Assembly: GCF_030316885.1 (NCBI RefSeq)
Contig: NZ_JASZYQ010000004.1
Span: 62,001 to 126,000 of the forward strand
Direction of reading: 5' to 3'
From: Variovorax jilinensis
GTDB lineage: Bacteria; Pseudomonadota; Gammaproteobacteria; Burkholderiales; Burkholderiaceae_C
Length of the DNA stretch: 64,000 nt
In this document: in pieces, positions 1 through 9,305 of the stretch
Position numbering within the stretch: the first letter of the stretch is position 1
Layout of the letters: every line of letters begins with the position of its first letter
The notes under the pieces: model-generated
What the model was told of the DNA's origin: nothing
What the model saw: only the letters and a program-made list of their open reading frames with translations
Database searches by the model: none
Made by a program: the position numbers and the translations under genes

Positions 1-617
1 GCCTGCCAGCCGGCCTGCAGCTCGGACCAGCGCGGGCCCAGGCCGGCGGTTGCAGCGGCATCGTCGACCGCATCCGATTCGAAGATCTCGGGCACGTAGA
101 GCCACAGGTCGGCCAGCGCGCGCTCCACGCGGCGGCGCGATTCGTCGGTGCCGTCGCCCAGCCGCACCACCCAGTCGGCCGCGTGCTGCTGGTGGTAGCG
201 CGCCTCCTTGACCGCCTTGCCCGCGATGCCGGCGAGCTCGGCGTCGCCCGAACTGCGCAGGCGCTCCCACAACAGCTTCATGAAGGTCGCCACCATCGCG
301 TTGCGCAGCACCGTGAAGGCGAAGTCGCCGCGCGGCAGCTCGACCAGCGTGAGGTTGCGGTAGTCCTTCTCGTCGCGCAGGAACGCGAGCTGATCTTCGT
401 CGTGGCCGCGGCCTTCGAGCGTGCCCGCATGCGTGAGCACCGCGCGCGCCTGGCCGATCAGGTCGAGCGCCATGTTGGACATCGCGATGTCCTCCTCGAG
501 GATCGGCGCATGGCCCGACCATTCGGAGATGCGCTGGCCCAGGATCAGGCAGGTGTCGCCGATGCGCAGCAGGTACTGCACGGCGGGCGTCGATTCGATG
601 GCGATGGAAGCTTGCAT
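1..617 (-). CDS. paaC: 1,2-phenylacetyl-CoA epoxidase subunit PaaC (partial)
   Basis: PaaC is the structural, non-catalytic subunit that pairs with PaaA in the multicomponent phenylacetyl-CoA epoxidase, the ring-activating step of aerobic phenylacetate catabolism (family knowledge). The first 205 codons are visible; the C-terminus and stop lie beyond the left edge. The protein begins MQASIAIESTP and has the helical ferritin-like segments EEDIAMSNMALDLIGQAR and RDEKDYRNLTLVELP. It starts 12 bp after the paaB stop without a good Shine-Dalgarno sequence, so translation is probably coupled to paaB. Last visible gene of the minus-strand paaGIKABC operon; the reductase gene paaE is expected just outside the window. 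Confidence 0.93.
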   Translation of the reverse strand, partial: MQASIAIESTPAVQYLLRIGDTCLILGQRISEWSGHAPILEEDIAMSNMALDLIGQARAVLTHAGTLEGRGHDEDQLAFLRDEKDYRNLTLVELPRGDFAFTVLRNAMVATFMKLLWERLRSSGDAELAGIAGKAVKEARYHQQHAADWVVRLGDGTDESRRRVERALADLWLYVPEIFESDAVDDAAATAGLGPRWSELQAGWQ

Positions 618-629
618 TTCAGTGGACGG

Positions 630-935
630 TCACATGTGGTCGACGGAGCCGGGCAGCTGGTAGAACGTCGGGTGGCGGTAGACCTTGTCTTCCATCGGAT
701 CGAAGTACATGTCCTTGTCGGCCGGGTCGCTGGCGACGATCTGCTCCGAGCGCACCACCCAGACGCTGGTGCCTTCCTGGCGCCGCGTGTAGACGTCGCG
801 CGCCATCTGGATGGCCATCTTCGAATCGGCCGCGTGCAGGCTGCCGCAATGCTTGTGGTCGAGGCCCGAGCGGCTGCGCACGAAGACCTCCCAGAGGGGC
901 CATTCGGCGGCGGTGGCAGGTGTGGGGTTCGTCAT
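630..935 (-). CDS. paaB: 1,2-phenylacetyl-CoA epoxidase subunit PaaB
   Basis: Small subunit of the phenylacetyl-CoA epoxidase, needed for the assembled PaaABCE complex; thought to bridge PaaAC heterodimers (family knowledge). The 101-residue length is normal for PaaB. The N-terminal sequence WPLWEVFVRSRSGLDHKHCG, the run MARDVYTRR and the stretch around SVWVVRSEQIVASDP are typical. It starts 18 bp after paaA stops and is followed 12 bp later by paaC, so it is certainly co-transcribed. No signal peptide or membrane segment; cytoplasmic. Confidence 0.95.
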   Translation of the reverse strand: MTNPTPATAAEWPLWEVFVRSRSGLDHKHCGSLHAADSKMAIQMARDVYTRRQEGTSVWVVRSEQIVASDPADKDMYFDPMEDKVYRHPTFYQLPGSVDHM

Positions 936-953
936 GTTCGTTTTCCTTGGTGT

Positions 954-1967
954 TCAGGCTGCCAGGGGGGTCGGCTCGGCGCGCTTGGCGGCATGCGCAA
1001 GCGCCGCTTCACGCACCCAGGCGCCGTCGTCCCAGGCCTTGACCCGGGCGCCCAGGCGCTCGCGGTTGCACGGGCCGTCACCACCGACCACGCGCCAGAA
1101 CTCGCTCCAGTCGATGGTGCCGTGGTCGTGGTGCTGGCGCTCCTCGTTCCACTTGAGATCGGGATCGGGCAGCGTGACGCCGAGCACCTTGGCCTGCTCG
1201 ACCGCGGCGTCGATGAACTTGGCGCGCAGGTCGTCGTTGGAGAAGCGTTTGATGCCCCAGCGCATCGACTGCGCCGAGTTCGGCGACTGGTCGTCGGGCG
1301 GGCCGAACATCATGATCGACGGCCACCACCAGCGGTTCACCGCGTCCTGAACCATGGCCTTCTGGGCCTCGGTGCCGTTCTGCATCATCACCAGCAGGGC
1401 CTCGAAGCCCTGGCGCTGATGGAAGCTCTCCTCGCGGCAGATGCGGATCATCGCGCGCGCATAGGGCGCATAGGAGCAGCGGCAGATCGGCACCTGGTTC
1501 ATGATCGCGGCGCCGTCGACCAGCCAGCCGATGGTGCCCATGTCGGCCCAAGTGAGCGTGGGGTAGTTGAAGATCGAGCTGTACTTGGCGCGGCCGCTGT
1601 GCAGCGCGTCGACCATCTGGTCGCGCGAGGTGCCGAGCGTCTCCGCGGCCGAGTACAGGTAGAGGCCGTGGCCGGCCTCGTCCTGCACCTTGGCCAGCAG
1701 GATCGCCTTGCGCTTGAGCGTGGGCGCGCGCGTGATCCAGTTGCCTTCGGGCAGCATGCCGACGATCTCGGAATGCGCGTGCTGGCTGATCTGGCGCACC
1801 AGGGTCTTGCGGTAGTGCTCGGGCATCCAGTCCTTGGCCTCGATGAAGCCGCCCTCGTCGATGCGGGCATCGAAGCGCTGCTCGAGCTGCATTTCCTCGG
1901 CCGAGCGCACCGCCTTCTTGGCGTCGCCGGGCTCCTTGCCCATCGTGTCCATCGCTTGCGTGTACAT
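954..1967 (-). CDS. paaA: 1,2-phenylacetyl-CoA epoxidase catalytic subunit PaaA
   Basis: Catalytic diiron subunit that inserts one oxygen atom into the aromatic ring of phenylacetyl-CoA to give the 1,2-epoxide. The 337-residue protein shows two ExxH iron-ligand motifs, at residues 97-100 (EAGH) and 180-183 (ESFH), on the expected pair of helices. The start at [10 protein letters not shown] was chosen over a far upstream in-frame extension because AAGGA precedes this ATG at good spacing and because the extension would run through the end of paaK. It lies 29 bp after paaK and 18 bp before paaB, inside the paa operon. Confidence 0.96.
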   Translation of the reverse strand: MYTQAMDTMGKEPGDAKKAVRSAEEMQLEQRFDARIDEGGFIEAKDWMPEHYRKTLVRQISQHAHSEIVGMLPEGNWITRAPTLKRKAILLAKVQDEAGHGLYLYSAAETLGTSRDQMVDALHSGRAKYSSIFNYPTLTWADMGTIGWLVDGAAIMNQVPICRCSYAPYARAMIRICREESFHQRQGFEALLVMMQNGTEAQKAMVQDAVNRWWWPSIMMFGPPDDQSPNSAQSMRWGIKRFSNDDLRAKFIDAAVEQAKVLGVTLPDPDLKWNEERQHHDHGTIDWSEFWRVVGGDGPCNRERLGARVKAWDDGAWVREAALAHAAKRAEPTPLAA

Positions 1968-1996
1968 GTCGGTTCCTTTCAGGCGCTGCCGCCTGG

Positions 1997-3316
1997 TTAC
2001 TTGCTTCTCTGGTCGATGACGCGGCGGGCCTTGCCGGTCAGCGTGCGTTCGATGCTGTCGGGCGTCAGCACGTTGACCGTGGTCGAGATGCCGACCAGGG
2101 TCTTGATGCGCGCCTGCAGCCACTGCGTGATCTCGCGCAGCTCGGCGGCATCGGTGCCCGCGGCGGCCTGCGGCTGCAGCTCGCACTGCACCACGACCGT
2201 GTCGAGCAGGCCTTCGCGCGCCACGTTGATCTGGTACTGGCCCGAGAGCTTGGCGTGCTGCAGCACGATCTCCTCGATCTGGGTCGGGAAGACGTTGACG
2301 CCGCGGATGATCAGCATGTCGTCGGAGCGGCCGACGATCTTGCCCATGCGGCGGAAGCTGCGCGAGGTGGGCGCCAGCAGGCGCGTGAGGTCGCGCGTGC
2401 GGTAGCGGATGATCGGCAGCGCCTCCTTCGACAGCGAGGTGAAGACCAGTTCGCCCTCCGACCCGTCGGGCAGAACCTCGCCGGTCTCGGGGTCGACGAT
2501 CTCGGGATAGAAATGGTCTTCCCAGACCACCGGGCCGTCCTTGCTCTCGATGCATTCGCTGGCCACGCCCGGGCCCATCACTTCGCTGAGCCCGTAGATG
2601 TCGACCGCGTCGATGCCGGCCTTGCCTTCGATCTCGCGGCGCATCGCCTCGGTCCAGGGCTCGGCGCCGAAGATGCCGACCTGGATCGAGCTCTCGCGCG
2701 GATCGAGCCTCTGGCGCACGAACTCCTCGATGATCACCTGCATGTAGCTCGGTGTGACCATGATGAGGTCGGGCTTGAAGTCGCGGATCAGCTGCACCTG
2801 CTTCTCGGTCTGGCCGCCCGACATCGGGATCACGGTGCAACCCGCGCGCTCGGCGCCGTAGTGCGCGCCCAGGCCGCCCGTGAAGAGGCCGTAGCCATAG
2901 GCCACGTGCACGATGTCGCCGCGGCGGCCACCGGCTGCGCGGATCGAGCGCGCCACCAGGTCGGCCCAGTTGTCGATGTCGCGCTGCGTGTAGCCGACCA
3001 CGGTCGGCTTTCCGGTCGTGCCCGACGAGGCATGGATGCGTGCCACCTGCTCGCGCGGCACCGCGAACATGCCGAAGGGGTAGTTGTCGCGCAGGTCCTT
3101 CTTGGTGGTGAACGGGAACTTCGAGAGGTCGCCCAGCTGCTTGAGGTCCGACGGATGCACGCCCTTCGCATCGAAGGCCTGCCTGTAGTGCGGCACGTGG
3201 TCGTAGGCATGCTGCAGGGTCCAGCGCAGGCGCTGCAGCTGCAGGGCCTCGATCTCGTCGCGGCTGGCGGTCTCGATGGCGTCGAGGTCGCCGGGGCGGG
3301 GTTGCTTGACGGGCAT
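1997..3316 (-). CDS. paaK: phenylacetate-CoA ligase
   Basis: ATP-dependent ligase (AMP-forming) that converts phenylacetate and CoA to phenylacetyl-CoA, the committing step of the pathway. The 439-residue length fits PaaK. Visible motifs of the adenylate-forming superfamily are the phosphate-binding loop [14 protein letters not shown] (from about residue 97), the A5-like [10 protein letters not shown], and [20 protein letters not shown], which marks the hinge to the C-terminal lid domain. Cytoplasmic, no transmembrane segment. Lies 40 bp after paaI and 29 bp before paaA in the same operon. Confidence 0.96.
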   Translation of the reverse strand: MPVKQPRPGDLDAIETASRDEIEALQLQRLRWTLQHAYDHVPHYRQAFDAKGVHPSDLKQLGDLSKFPFTTKKDLRDNYPFGMFAVPREQVARIHASSGTTGKPTVVGYTQRDIDNWADLVARSIRAAGGRRGDIVHVAYGYGLFTGGLGAHYGAERAGCTVIPMSGGQTEKQVQLIRDFKPDLIMVTPSYMQVIIEEFVRQRLDPRESSIQVGIFGAEPWTEAMRREIEGKAGIDAVDIYGLSEVMGPGVASECIESKDGPVVWEDHFYPEIVDPETGEVLPDGSEGELVFTSLSKEALPIIRYRTRDLTRLLAPTSRSFRRMGKIVGRSDDMLIIRGVNVFPTQIEEIVLQHAKLSGQYQINVAREGLLDTVVVQCELQPQAAAGTDAAELREITQWLQARIKTLVGISTTVNVLTPDSIERTLTGKARRVIDQRSK

Positions 3317-3356
3317 GGGGGTGTCTCCTCGGGCGGTGTCGGCAGGCGGCGCAGGC

Positions 3357-3809
3357 TCAGACGGCGACCGCCGGCTTGCCCTTCATGGTGTAGGAGCGGC
3401 CGCGGAACAGCGCGATGCGCTCGCCGCGCTGGTTGGTGATCTCGCTGTCGTAGACGCCGGTGCGGCCGGACTTCGACATCTCGACGCTGACGGCGGTCAG
3501 CAGGTCGCCTTCGCGTGCGGGCGCCAGCAGCTCGATGGCGAAGCTCGAAGCCACGGTCAGCTCGTTGTAGGAGTTGCAGGCGTAGGCGAAGGCGGTGTCG
3601 CACAGCGTCGCGAGGAAGCCGCCGTGGCAGATGGCGTGGCCGTTGAGCATGTGGCCCTGCACGGTCATGGTGACCGTGGCCCGGCCCGGCGCGACCTCGG
3701 TCACGTCGATGCCCATGCCGCGCACGGCGCGGTCGTTGGCGTACATGCGTTCGCGCACCAGCTCGGCGGTCTGCTGGGGCGTGCGGTCGGTGACAGGCGT
3801 GTCGGTCAT
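3357..3809 (-). CDS. paaI: phenylacetyl-CoA pathway thioesterase PaaI
   Basis: Hotdog-fold thioesterase that hydrolyses dead-end hydroxyphenylacetyl-CoA esters and so frees trapped CoA (family knowledge). The 150 residues cover one hotdog domain. The signature HGGFLATLCDTAFAYACNS begins at residue 62, with the conserved helix Asp at 71, which matches the catalytic Asp of characterised PaaI enzymes. It is 5 bp after paaG and 40 bp before paaK, so part of the paa operon. Probably a cytoplasmic homotetramer, as known for the family. Confidence 0.93.
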   Translation of the reverse strand: MTDTPVTDRTPQQTAELVRERMYANDRAVRGMGIDVTEVAPGRATVTMTVQGHMLNGHAICHGGFLATLCDTAFAYACNSYNELTVASSFAIELLAPAREGDLLTAVSVEMSKSGRTGVYDSEITNQRGERIALFRGRSYTMKGKPAVAV

Positions 3810-3814
3810 GGGGG

Positions 3815-4615
3815 TCAGCGATCGGTGAAGACGGGAGCGCGCTTGGCGCCGAATGCGGCCACGCCCTCGAGGTAGTCGTGCGCGCTGCCGAGCTGCGACT
3901 GCAGCGCGGCTTCCATCGCGAGCGCCTCATCGAGCGTGAGCTGCTGGGCATCGTCGATCGCGGCGCGCGTCGCTGCCAATGCCTTCACCGGCATCGCTGC
4001 CAGGCGCAGAGCGAGGCTGGCGGCCTCGCCGGCAAGGGCCGCGTCGTCCACGCATTTCCAGATCAGGCCGATGCGTTCGGCCTCGGCCGCGGGCAGCTTG
4101 TCGCCGAGCATCGCGAGGCCCAGCGCGCGGGCGCGGCCCACGATGCGCGGCAGCAGCCAGGTGCCGCCGGTGTCGGGCACCAGGCCGATCCTGGCGAAGG
4201 CCTGGATGAAGCTGGCCGACTGGCCCGCGATCACGAAGTCGCAATTGAGCGCGAGGTTGGCGCCGGCACCGGCCGCGACCCCGTTGACCGCCGCGATCAC
4301 GGGCACCGGCATCGACTTGAGGCGCTGCACCAGCGGCGTGTAGTGGGTGGTGATGGCGACAGACAGGTCCCTGGCCGGCTCGCCGGGAGCGGCGGGCGCG
4401 ACCATCGGATCGGCCAGGTCCTGGCCGGCGCAGAAGCCGCGGCCGGCGCCGGTGAGCACCACGCAGCGCACCCCGGCATCTGCGGCGGCGGCCTCGAGCG
4501 CGGCACGCAGCTGCTCGTGCATGGCACCCGTGAAGCTGTTGAGCGCGGCGGGCCGATTCAGCGTGAGCGTCAGGACGGGGCCGTCTTGCGACGCGATGAC
4601 GAGTGCATCGGACAA
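3815..4615 (-). CDS. paaG: ring-1,2-epoxyphenylacetyl-CoA isomerase (oxepin-CoA forming)
   Basis: Crotonase-fold isomerase turning the 1,2-epoxide of phenylacetyl-CoA into oxepin-CoA. The oxyanion-hole segment GAGRGFCAGQDLADP and the motif ARIGLVPDTGGTWLLPR are present; the Asp of PDTGG corresponds to the catalytic Asp known for PaaG, unlike the Glu of true enoyl-CoA hydratases. I prefer a TTG start (LSDALVIASQ, 266 residues), because GGAG lies seven bases upstream; an ATG start at 4774 would extend through the operator/promoter region. First gene of the minus-strand paa operon. Confidence 0.92.
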   Translation of the reverse strand: MSDALVIASQDGPVLTLTLNRPAALNSFTGAMHEQLRAALEAAAADAGVRCVVLTGAGRGFCAGQDLADPMVAPAAPGEPARDLSVAITTHYTPLVQRLKSMPVPVIAAVNGVAAGAGANLALNCDFVIAGQSASFIQAFARIGLVPDTGGTWLLPRIVGRARALGLAMLGDKLPAAEAERIGLIWKCVDDAALAGEAASLALRLAAMPVKALAATRAAIDDAQQLTLDEALAMEAALQSQLGSAHDYLEGVAAFGAKRAPVFTDR

Positions 4616-4686
4616 GCTGTTTCTCCAGTCGTGGAACGAGGGGCGTTTTCCGGGTCGGTGCGTCTTGATCTGCGTCAAAAGTATTG

Positions 4687-4706
4687 TTGACCGACCGGTC
4701 GGTGAA
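4687..4706. promoter_or_regulatory. TetR-type palindromic operator, probable PaaR site
   Basis: A perfect 14-bp palindrome, ACCGACCGGTCGGT, lies at 4690-4703 between the divergent paaG and paaY genes. The symmetry extends to 20 bp (4687-4706) with one mismatched pair. TetR-family PaaR regulators of betaproteobacteria repress phenylacetate genes through ACCG/CGGT-type palindromes (established knowledge); the repressor gene itself is not in the window. Position and symmetry make an operator likely. Assignment to PaaR is inference. Confidence 0.75.
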
Positions 4707-4715
4707 TCATAAGAT
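4687..4715 (+). promoter_or_regulatory. sigma-70 type promoter for paaY
   Basis: TTGACC (4687-4692), a 17-bp spacer and TAAGAT (4710-4715) make a good sigma-70 promoter reading toward paaY. The palindromic operator overlaps the -35 box and most of the spacer, so a bound repressor would block polymerase. A weaker candidate on the opposite strand (TTCACC, 17 bp, TACTTT) overlaps the same operator and could serve paaG. Confidence 0.5.
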
Positions 4716-4794
4716 CGCCGCATCGCCTGATGCAAGTCAAATCTCCCTGGGGTTAACCCTGCATCGCGCCCCACGACAAAAAGGAAAGACAGCC

Positions 4795-5397
4795 GTGCCC
4801 TGCTATGCCATCGAAGGGGTGGTGCCCGTGATCGACCCGAGCGCCTACGTGCATCCCACGGCCGTGCTGATCGGCGACGTCATCGTCGGGCCCGACTGCT
4901 ACGTCGGCCCATGCGCCGTGCTGCGGGGCGATTTCGGCCGCATCGTGCTCGAGCGCGGCGCCAACGTGCAGGACACCTGCGTGGTCCACGGCTTCCCGGC
5001 CCAGGACACGGTGGTCGAGGAAAACGGCCATATCGGCCACGGCGCGGTGCTGCACAGCTGCATCGTTCGGCGCGACGCGCTGGTCGGCATGAACGCGGTC
5101 GTCATGGACGAGGCCGAGGTCGGCGAAGCATCGATCGTCGCGGCCTGCGCCTTCGTTCCCGCGGGCCGCAAGATTCCCGCACGCTCGCTCGCGGCGGGCA
5201 TGCCCGCCAAGGTGATGCGCGAGCTCACCGAGCAGGAAATCGCCTGGAAGCTCGAGGGCACGAAGACCTACCAGGCCCTGACCCTGCGCAGCCTCGCCAG
5301 CATGAAGGAGGTCGAGCCCCTGCCCGCCGTGGAGCCCGACCGGCCGAGCCTGGACGCGCCGGATGTGCGGCCGCTGATCGCGACCCGGCGCGGCTGA
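4795..5397 (+). CDS. paaY: gamma-carbonic-anhydrase-fold thioesterase PaaY
   Basis: Left-handed beta-helix (hexapeptide-repeat) protein of the gamma-carbonic-anhydrase family. PaaY is known to hydrolyse cyclic CoA thioesters that arise from the phenylacetate ring-opening intermediate. Residues H65, H82 and H87 (in CVVHGFP and GHGAVLH) match the zinc-ligand spacing of the family. The GTG start ([20 protein letters not shown], 200 residues) is preceded by AAGGAAAG; earlier in-frame starts fall in the operator region. Divergent from paaG and sharing its control region. Confidence 0.88.
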   Translation: MPCYAIEGVVPVIDPSAYVHPTAVLIGDVIVGPDCYVGPCAVLRGDFGRIVLERGANVQDTCVVHGFPAQDTVVEENGHIGHGAVLHSCIVRRDALVGMNAVVMDEAEVGEASIVAACAFVPAGRKIPARSLAAGMPAKVMRELTEQEIAWKLEGTKTYQALTLRSLASMKEVEPLPAVEPDRPSLDAPDVRPLIATRRG

Positions 5398-5525
5398 GCG
5401 ACTGTCCGGCGCTTGCGGCTGGGAGTGTCAGGTCCTTGGGTGCGCGGCGCGGCTGGGGGTGTGGGGCGTGCAGCGCGGCCGGGATGCATGTGCCCCGTCC
5501 AATTCCCGCCCTCGTATGACAAGAA

Positions 5526-6500
5526 CTACGTCGCCCGCCCCAGATCGCGCTCGCTCTCCACCGCAAAGTAGAACCATTCGGTCCCCGGCAGCGCCTCGGC
5601 GTTCGGGAACACGATGAAGCCGTCGCGGTCGGCCTCGAGCAGGCGGCCGTCGGCGCGCATGCCGATTGGTTCGCCGCGCGCCACCGGATCGAAGGTGGCC
5701 CATTCGCGCACGAAGCTGTCGCCCTCGTGGAGCCGGTCGGTCACGCTCACGAGCCGCAGCAGTTCGGGTCGCCGCGGCGGCGGCGCGGCCGGATCGGGCG
5801 CCAGCATGCCGAGCAGCCGCAGTGTGCTGAGGATCGCCTGGTAAGCCACCTCGGGCGCGGCCGGGTCCTCGTGCTGCCCGCATTCGAGCGTCACGCCGTA
5901 GCCGCCGCGGCTGCGCATGTATTCGTTGGTGCCCCAGCCGAAGGCCATGGCGGCGGCATCGGCGGCCAGCCCGCGCTGCGCGAGACCGGCCGCGTAGATG
6001 TCGAGCCAGCCCTCGACCACGCGCGGCGTGCCCAGGTGCAGCGCAAGCTGGCCTTCCTCGAAAGCGCGCGCGAAGGGCTCGAGCGCACCGGTGTTGTCGC
6101 GCGGGCCGATCATCGCGAAGGCTTCGCCCTGGCTCTGGAACGAATGCAGGTCGAGCAGCACCTCGTGGCGCTCGAGCAATGGGCACAGAAGGTCGGTGAT
6201 TCGCGCTTCGTAGTCGGCCGGCTCGGCGCCCGGCGGGGTCGGCTGGAACAGGCGGTTGAGGTTGCGCTCGCCTTCGCGGCGCAGCAGGCGCCGGGCCAGC
6301 GGATTGGCCACCGGCACCAGCGTGAGCTGGCCGCGCAGCAGCGTGAGCGCGCGGCGGTCGAGTTCGGCGAGCACGCGCTCGATGCCGGCGCTGCCGCAGG
6401 TCTCGTTGCCGTGCACGCCACCGAGGACGATCAGGCGCGGGCCCTGCCGCAGCGCGGAAAAGCCATGGACGCGGAGGGTGTCTGCAAGAAGGGCGGTCAT
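5526..6500 (-). CDS. AstE/AspA-family zinc carboxypeptidase-like hydrolase
   Basis: Member of the succinylglutamate desuccinylase/aspartoacylase (M14-like) family. Zinc ligands are visible as H30 and E33 (HGNE) and H119 (DLHS); NLNR at 80-83 fits the substrate-binding arginine motif and E206 (VTLECGQ) is the likely general base. The 324-residue length fits AspA/AstE-like enzymes. The substrate is unknown, and no arginine-succinyltransferase (ast) genes are nearby, so a role in arginine breakdown is not supported. ATG at 6500 is preferred because AGGA lies upstream of it; an in-frame ATG at 6512 has no such signal. Confidence 0.8.
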   Translation of the reverse strand: MTALLADTLRVHGFSALRQGPRLIVLGGVHGNETCGSAGIERVLAELDRRALTLLRGQLTLVPVANPLARRLLRREGERNLNRLFQPTPPGAEPADYEARITDLLCPLLERHEVLLDLHSFQSQGEAFAMIGPRDNTGALEPFARAFEEGQLALHLGTPRVVEGWLDIYAAGLAQRGLAADAAAMAFGWGTNEYMRSRGGYGVTLECGQHEDPAAPEVAYQAILSTLRLLGMLAPDPAAPPPRRPELLRLVSVTDRLHEGDSFVREWATFDPVARGEPIGMRADGRLLEADRDGFIVFPNAEALPGTEWFYFAVESERDLGRAT

Positions 6501-6591
6501 GCTGCGGGCCATCCTACAACGCGCCGAAGGCCGGTCCTACTGCGGAATGACCGGACCGATGCGACAAACGGGAACGAACCAGGAGCAAGCC

Positions 6592-6858
6592 ATGGCCACC
6601 CAGAAGAAAGACGAGAAGGAAGCCGCCACCGACGGCCTCAAGGACGCCGGAGGCGGCGACACGAAGGTGGAGCAGGGCGGCGAGAGCGCACCGCGCCTGC
6701 CGCACGAGCACGACCAGTCGTCCGACAGCCAGCAGAACGCCGACGGGGGCGCGACGCGGGTCGGCCGCCAGGCCCACGAGGACATCGAGCGCGGGCTGGT
6801 CGACACCGACCGTGCGCCGGTGACCGACCGCGTCTACAACGACAAGGTCAAGCCTTGA
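6592..6858 (+). CDS. small hydrophilic hypothetical protein
   Basis: An 88-residue protein starting [15 protein letters not shown], rich in Asp, Glu, Gly and Lys, with no hydrophobic segment, cysteine or recognisable domain; it is probably unstructured and cytoplasmic. AGGAG seven bases before the ATG supports translation. Its last 11 bases overlap the convergent end of rpe. I do not recognise the family and infer no function. Confidence 0.7.
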   Translation: MATQKKDEKEAATDGLKDAGGGDTKVEQGGESAPRLPHEHDQSSDSQQNADGGATRVGRQAHEDIERGLVDTDRAPVTDRVYNDKVKP

Positions 6859-7543
6859 CCGCGGTGGCCAGTTGCTCGCGCATCGCAGCCACCACGCTCG
6901 CGTAGTCCTTGGCATTGAAGATCGCGCTGCCCGCCACGAAGGTGTCGGCGCCGGCATCCGCCACGCGCGCGATGTTGTCGATCTTGATGCCGCCATCGAC
7001 TTCGAGCCGGATATCGCGTCCGGTCTCGTCGATGCGCTTGCGCGCCTCCTCGATCTTGCGCAGTGCCGAGTCGATGAAGCTCTGGCCGCCGAAGCCCGGG
7101 TTCACGCTCATGATGAGGATCAGGTCGATGTCGTCAATGACCCAGTCGAGCGCCTCGAGCCCGAGGCCGGGATTGAACACCAGCCCCGCCTTGCAACCGG
7201 CCGACTTGATCGCCTGGATGCTGCGGTGCATGTGCGGGGACGCATCCGGATGGAAGCTGATGTAGTCGGCGCCGGCCTCGGCGAAGGCGGCTGCCAGCGC
7301 GTCCACGGGCTGGATCATGAGGTGGACGTCGATCGGCACCGGCGTGCCGTCCGGCTTCTTCGCATGGGGCCTCAGCGCGTGGCAGACCATCGGGCCGAAG
7401 GTCAGGTTCGGCACGTAGTGGTTGTCCATGACGTCGAAATGAATCCAGTCGGCGCCGGCGGCGATGACGTCGCTTACTTCGGCGCCGAGGCGCGCGAAGT
7501 CGGCCGAGAGAATGGAGGGGGCGATGCGGAAGGGGCTGCTCAT
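6848..7543 (-). CDS. rpe: ribulose-phosphate 3-epimerase
   Basis: Interconverts ribulose 5-phosphate and xylulose 5-phosphate in the pentose phosphate pathway or Calvin cycle. The 231 residues form one TIM barrel with the family motifs [10 protein letters not shown] near the N-terminus, [12 protein letters not shown] (metal-binding His and catalytic Asp, residues 35-46), DVHLMI and EVDGGI (second catalytic Asp), plus [12 protein letters not shown]. The start [10 protein letters not shown] removes an upstream in-frame extension that would run into apaG. Convergent, by 11 bp, with the small hydrophilic gene, and divergent from apaG. Confidence 0.96.
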   Translation of the reverse strand: MSSPFRIAPSILSADFARLGAEVSDVIAAGADWIHFDVMDNHYVPNLTFGPMVCHALRPHAKKPDGTPVPIDVHLMIQPVDALAAAFAEAGADYISFHPDASPHMHRSIQAIKSAGCKAGLVFNPGLGLEALDWVIDDIDLILIMSVNPGFGGQSFIDSALRKIEEARKRIDETGRDIRLEVDGGIKIDNIARVADAGADTFVAGSAIFNAKDYASVVAAMREQLATAVKA

Positions 7544-7603
7544 GGGCTCGGATTGTCGCAGCCCGGGCACTGCGGTGCACGGGTGTGGGGGTACCATCCC
7601 TCG

Positions 7604-7999
7604 ATGTCCAGCCCACCGATCAGCATCCAGGTCGAGCCGCGCTACCTGCCGGACCAGTCCTCGCCCGAAGACCGGCTCTTCACCTTCGCCTACGCCGTCA
7701 CCGTGGTCAACCACGGCAAGGTGCCGGCACAGCTGATCGCGCGCCACTGGATATTCGCCGACGCCTCGGGCCACACGCAGGAGGTCGACGGCCTCGGCGT
7801 CATCGGCCAGCAGCCGCTGCTGGCGCCGGGCGAATCCTTCCGCTACACCAGCGGCTGCCGGCTGCAGGCCGCGAGCGGTACCATGCACGGCAGTTTTTTC
7901 TTCGTGACGGAGCGCGGCGAGCGCTTCGACGTTCCGATTCCCACGCTGGTGCTCGAAGCCGACGCCGGCGACATGCCCTCTTCGCGCGTGCTGCACTGA
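7604..7999 (+). CDS. apaG: ApaG domain protein
   Basis: Single ApaG (DUF525) domain of 131 residues, the usual length of the family. ApaG proteins have a fibronectin-III-like beta sandwich; the bacterial protein is linked genetically to Co2+ resistance and Ap4A metabolism, but its reaction is not established. The characteristic [21 protein letters not shown] and the GSFFFV segment are present. Starts 60 bp from the divergent rpe start, so the two share a control region. Confidence 0.93.
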   Translation: MSSPPISIQVEPRYLPDQSSPEDRLFTFAYAVTVVNHGKVPAQLIARHWIFADASGHTQEVDGLGVIGQQPLLAPGESFRYTSGCRLQAASGTMHGSFFFVTERGERFDVPIPTLVLEADAGDMPSSRVLH

Positions 8000-8036
8000 A
8001 CCGCTGACCGCGCGGGGCCGATGCCCCCATCGAACG

Positions 8037-9305
8037 ATGACGTCCTACCTTCCCAATGATCTGCTGGGCTTCTGGTCCGAATGGGTGCGCCCCTCGGCCG
8101 GGCTGCCGATTGTGCTGTGGTCGCTGCTGCTCGCGAGCGCGGCCGCGGCCGGCCACCTGGTGCAGCGCTACATGGGCATGCCCAAGGTCGTCGGCTATTC
8201 GATGGTCGGCACCCTGGTGGGCCTGGCGGGCTTCGAAGGCGCGATCTGGCCGCTGCAGGGCATCAGCCTGTTCCTGCTCGAACTCGGCGTGGCGATCGTG
8301 CTGTTCGAGGCCGGCGGCCGGCTGCCGCTGCGCTGGTTCCGCCACAACCCGATGGTGCTGGTGCAGAGCATCGTCGAGGCCACGCTGACCTATTTCGCCG
8401 TGTTCTGGGCCCTGCACTGGCTGGGCATCCCCGACCCGGTGGCCAACCCGATCGCGCTGATGGCGATCGTCGCCTCGCCTGCCGTGCTCACGCGCGTGGT
8501 GATCGACACCCGCGCCTCCGGCCCGGTGACCGAGCGCGCGCTGACGCTGGCCACGCTCAATACCTTCTACGCGCTGGCGCTCGGCTATGCCCAGGCCGGC
8601 CTGATCGAGCATGCGCCCGCGAGCCTGCTGCAGAAGCTCAACCCGGTCGGCGTGGTGCTCGGGCTGTCGTTCGTGGTCGGCGCGATGATGGCGCTGTCGC
8701 TGCGCTCGGCGCTGCGCGTGATGAGCCCGACCAGCGAGAACACCTCGATCCTGCTGCTCGCGATCATCGCCGCGGGCGCCGCGCTGGCTGCGCACTTCGG
8801 CGGCGCGGCGCCGCTCGCGGCGCTGATCGGCGGCGTGCTGCTGAAGGCACTGAACCCCAAGCCCTGGGCCTGGCCGCGCCAGCTGGGCACCGCCGCCTCG
8901 CTGCTCACGATGCTGATGTTCGTGCTGGTGTCGGTGGTCGCGGCACAGGCCGACTGGAGCCTGCCCGTGGCCAGCGTCGTGCTGACCGTGATCGCGGTGC
9001 GCGCGCTGGCCAAGGTGGTCGGCGTGGCGGCCGCCAACCCGGGCAGCGGCACGAGCTGGAAGCAGGCCTTCTGGGTCGGCTGCGCGATGTCGCCGCTGTC
9101 GTCGATCGCGATGCTGATCACCTCGGCCTTCGTCACCGCCTCGCCGCTGCTCGGCGCCATGATCACCCAGATTGCCCTGCCCGCGATCCTGCTGATGGAG
9201 GTGCTCGGCGCCGTGATCGCCACCATCGCCATCCATGGCGCCCGCGAGAGCTCCAGGCCCTGGGCGCCCGAAGCCTTCGGCACGCCGGAGGAGACCCAAC
9301 GATGA
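8037..9305 (+). CDS. CPA2-family cation/proton antiporter (Kef-like membrane domain)
   Basis: A 422-residue polytopic membrane protein with about 12 hydrophobic segments covering almost its full length, consistent with a Na+/H+ exchanger (KefB/CPA2) fold. It lacks the C-terminal TrkA-N regulatory domain of KefB/KefC. Its stop overlaps the start of the next gene in ATGA, so it is translationally coupled to a carboxylate-amine ligase and then thiL. The transported ion cannot be told from sequence. Confidence 0.85.
   Translation: MTSYLPNDLLGFWSEWVRPSAGLPIVLWSLLLASAAAAGHLVQRYMGMPKVVGYSMVGTLVGLAGFEGAIWPLQGISLFLLELGVAIVLFEAGGRLPLRWFRHNPMVLVQSIVEATLTYFAVFWALHWLGIPDPVANPIALMAIVASPAVLTRVVIDTRASGPVTERALTLATLNTFYALALGYAQAGLIEHAPASLLQKLNPVGVVLGLSFVVGAMMALSLRSALRVMSPTSENTSILLLAIIAAGAALAAHFGGAAPLAALIGGVLLKALNPKPWAWPRQLGTAASLLTMLMFVLVSVVAAQADWSLPVASVVLTVIAVRALAKVVGVAAANPGSGTSWKQAFWVGCAMSPLSSIAMLITSAFVTASPLLGAMITQIALPAILLMEVLGAVIATIAIHGARESSRPWAPEAFGTPEETQR

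Noticed and set aside
183..2405. Long plus-strand reading frame opposite the paa genes
   Set aside because: Shadow of the high-GC coding strand. It is opposite recognisable paaC, paaB, paaA and paaK, and has low-complexity Arg/Ala/His composition and no domain.
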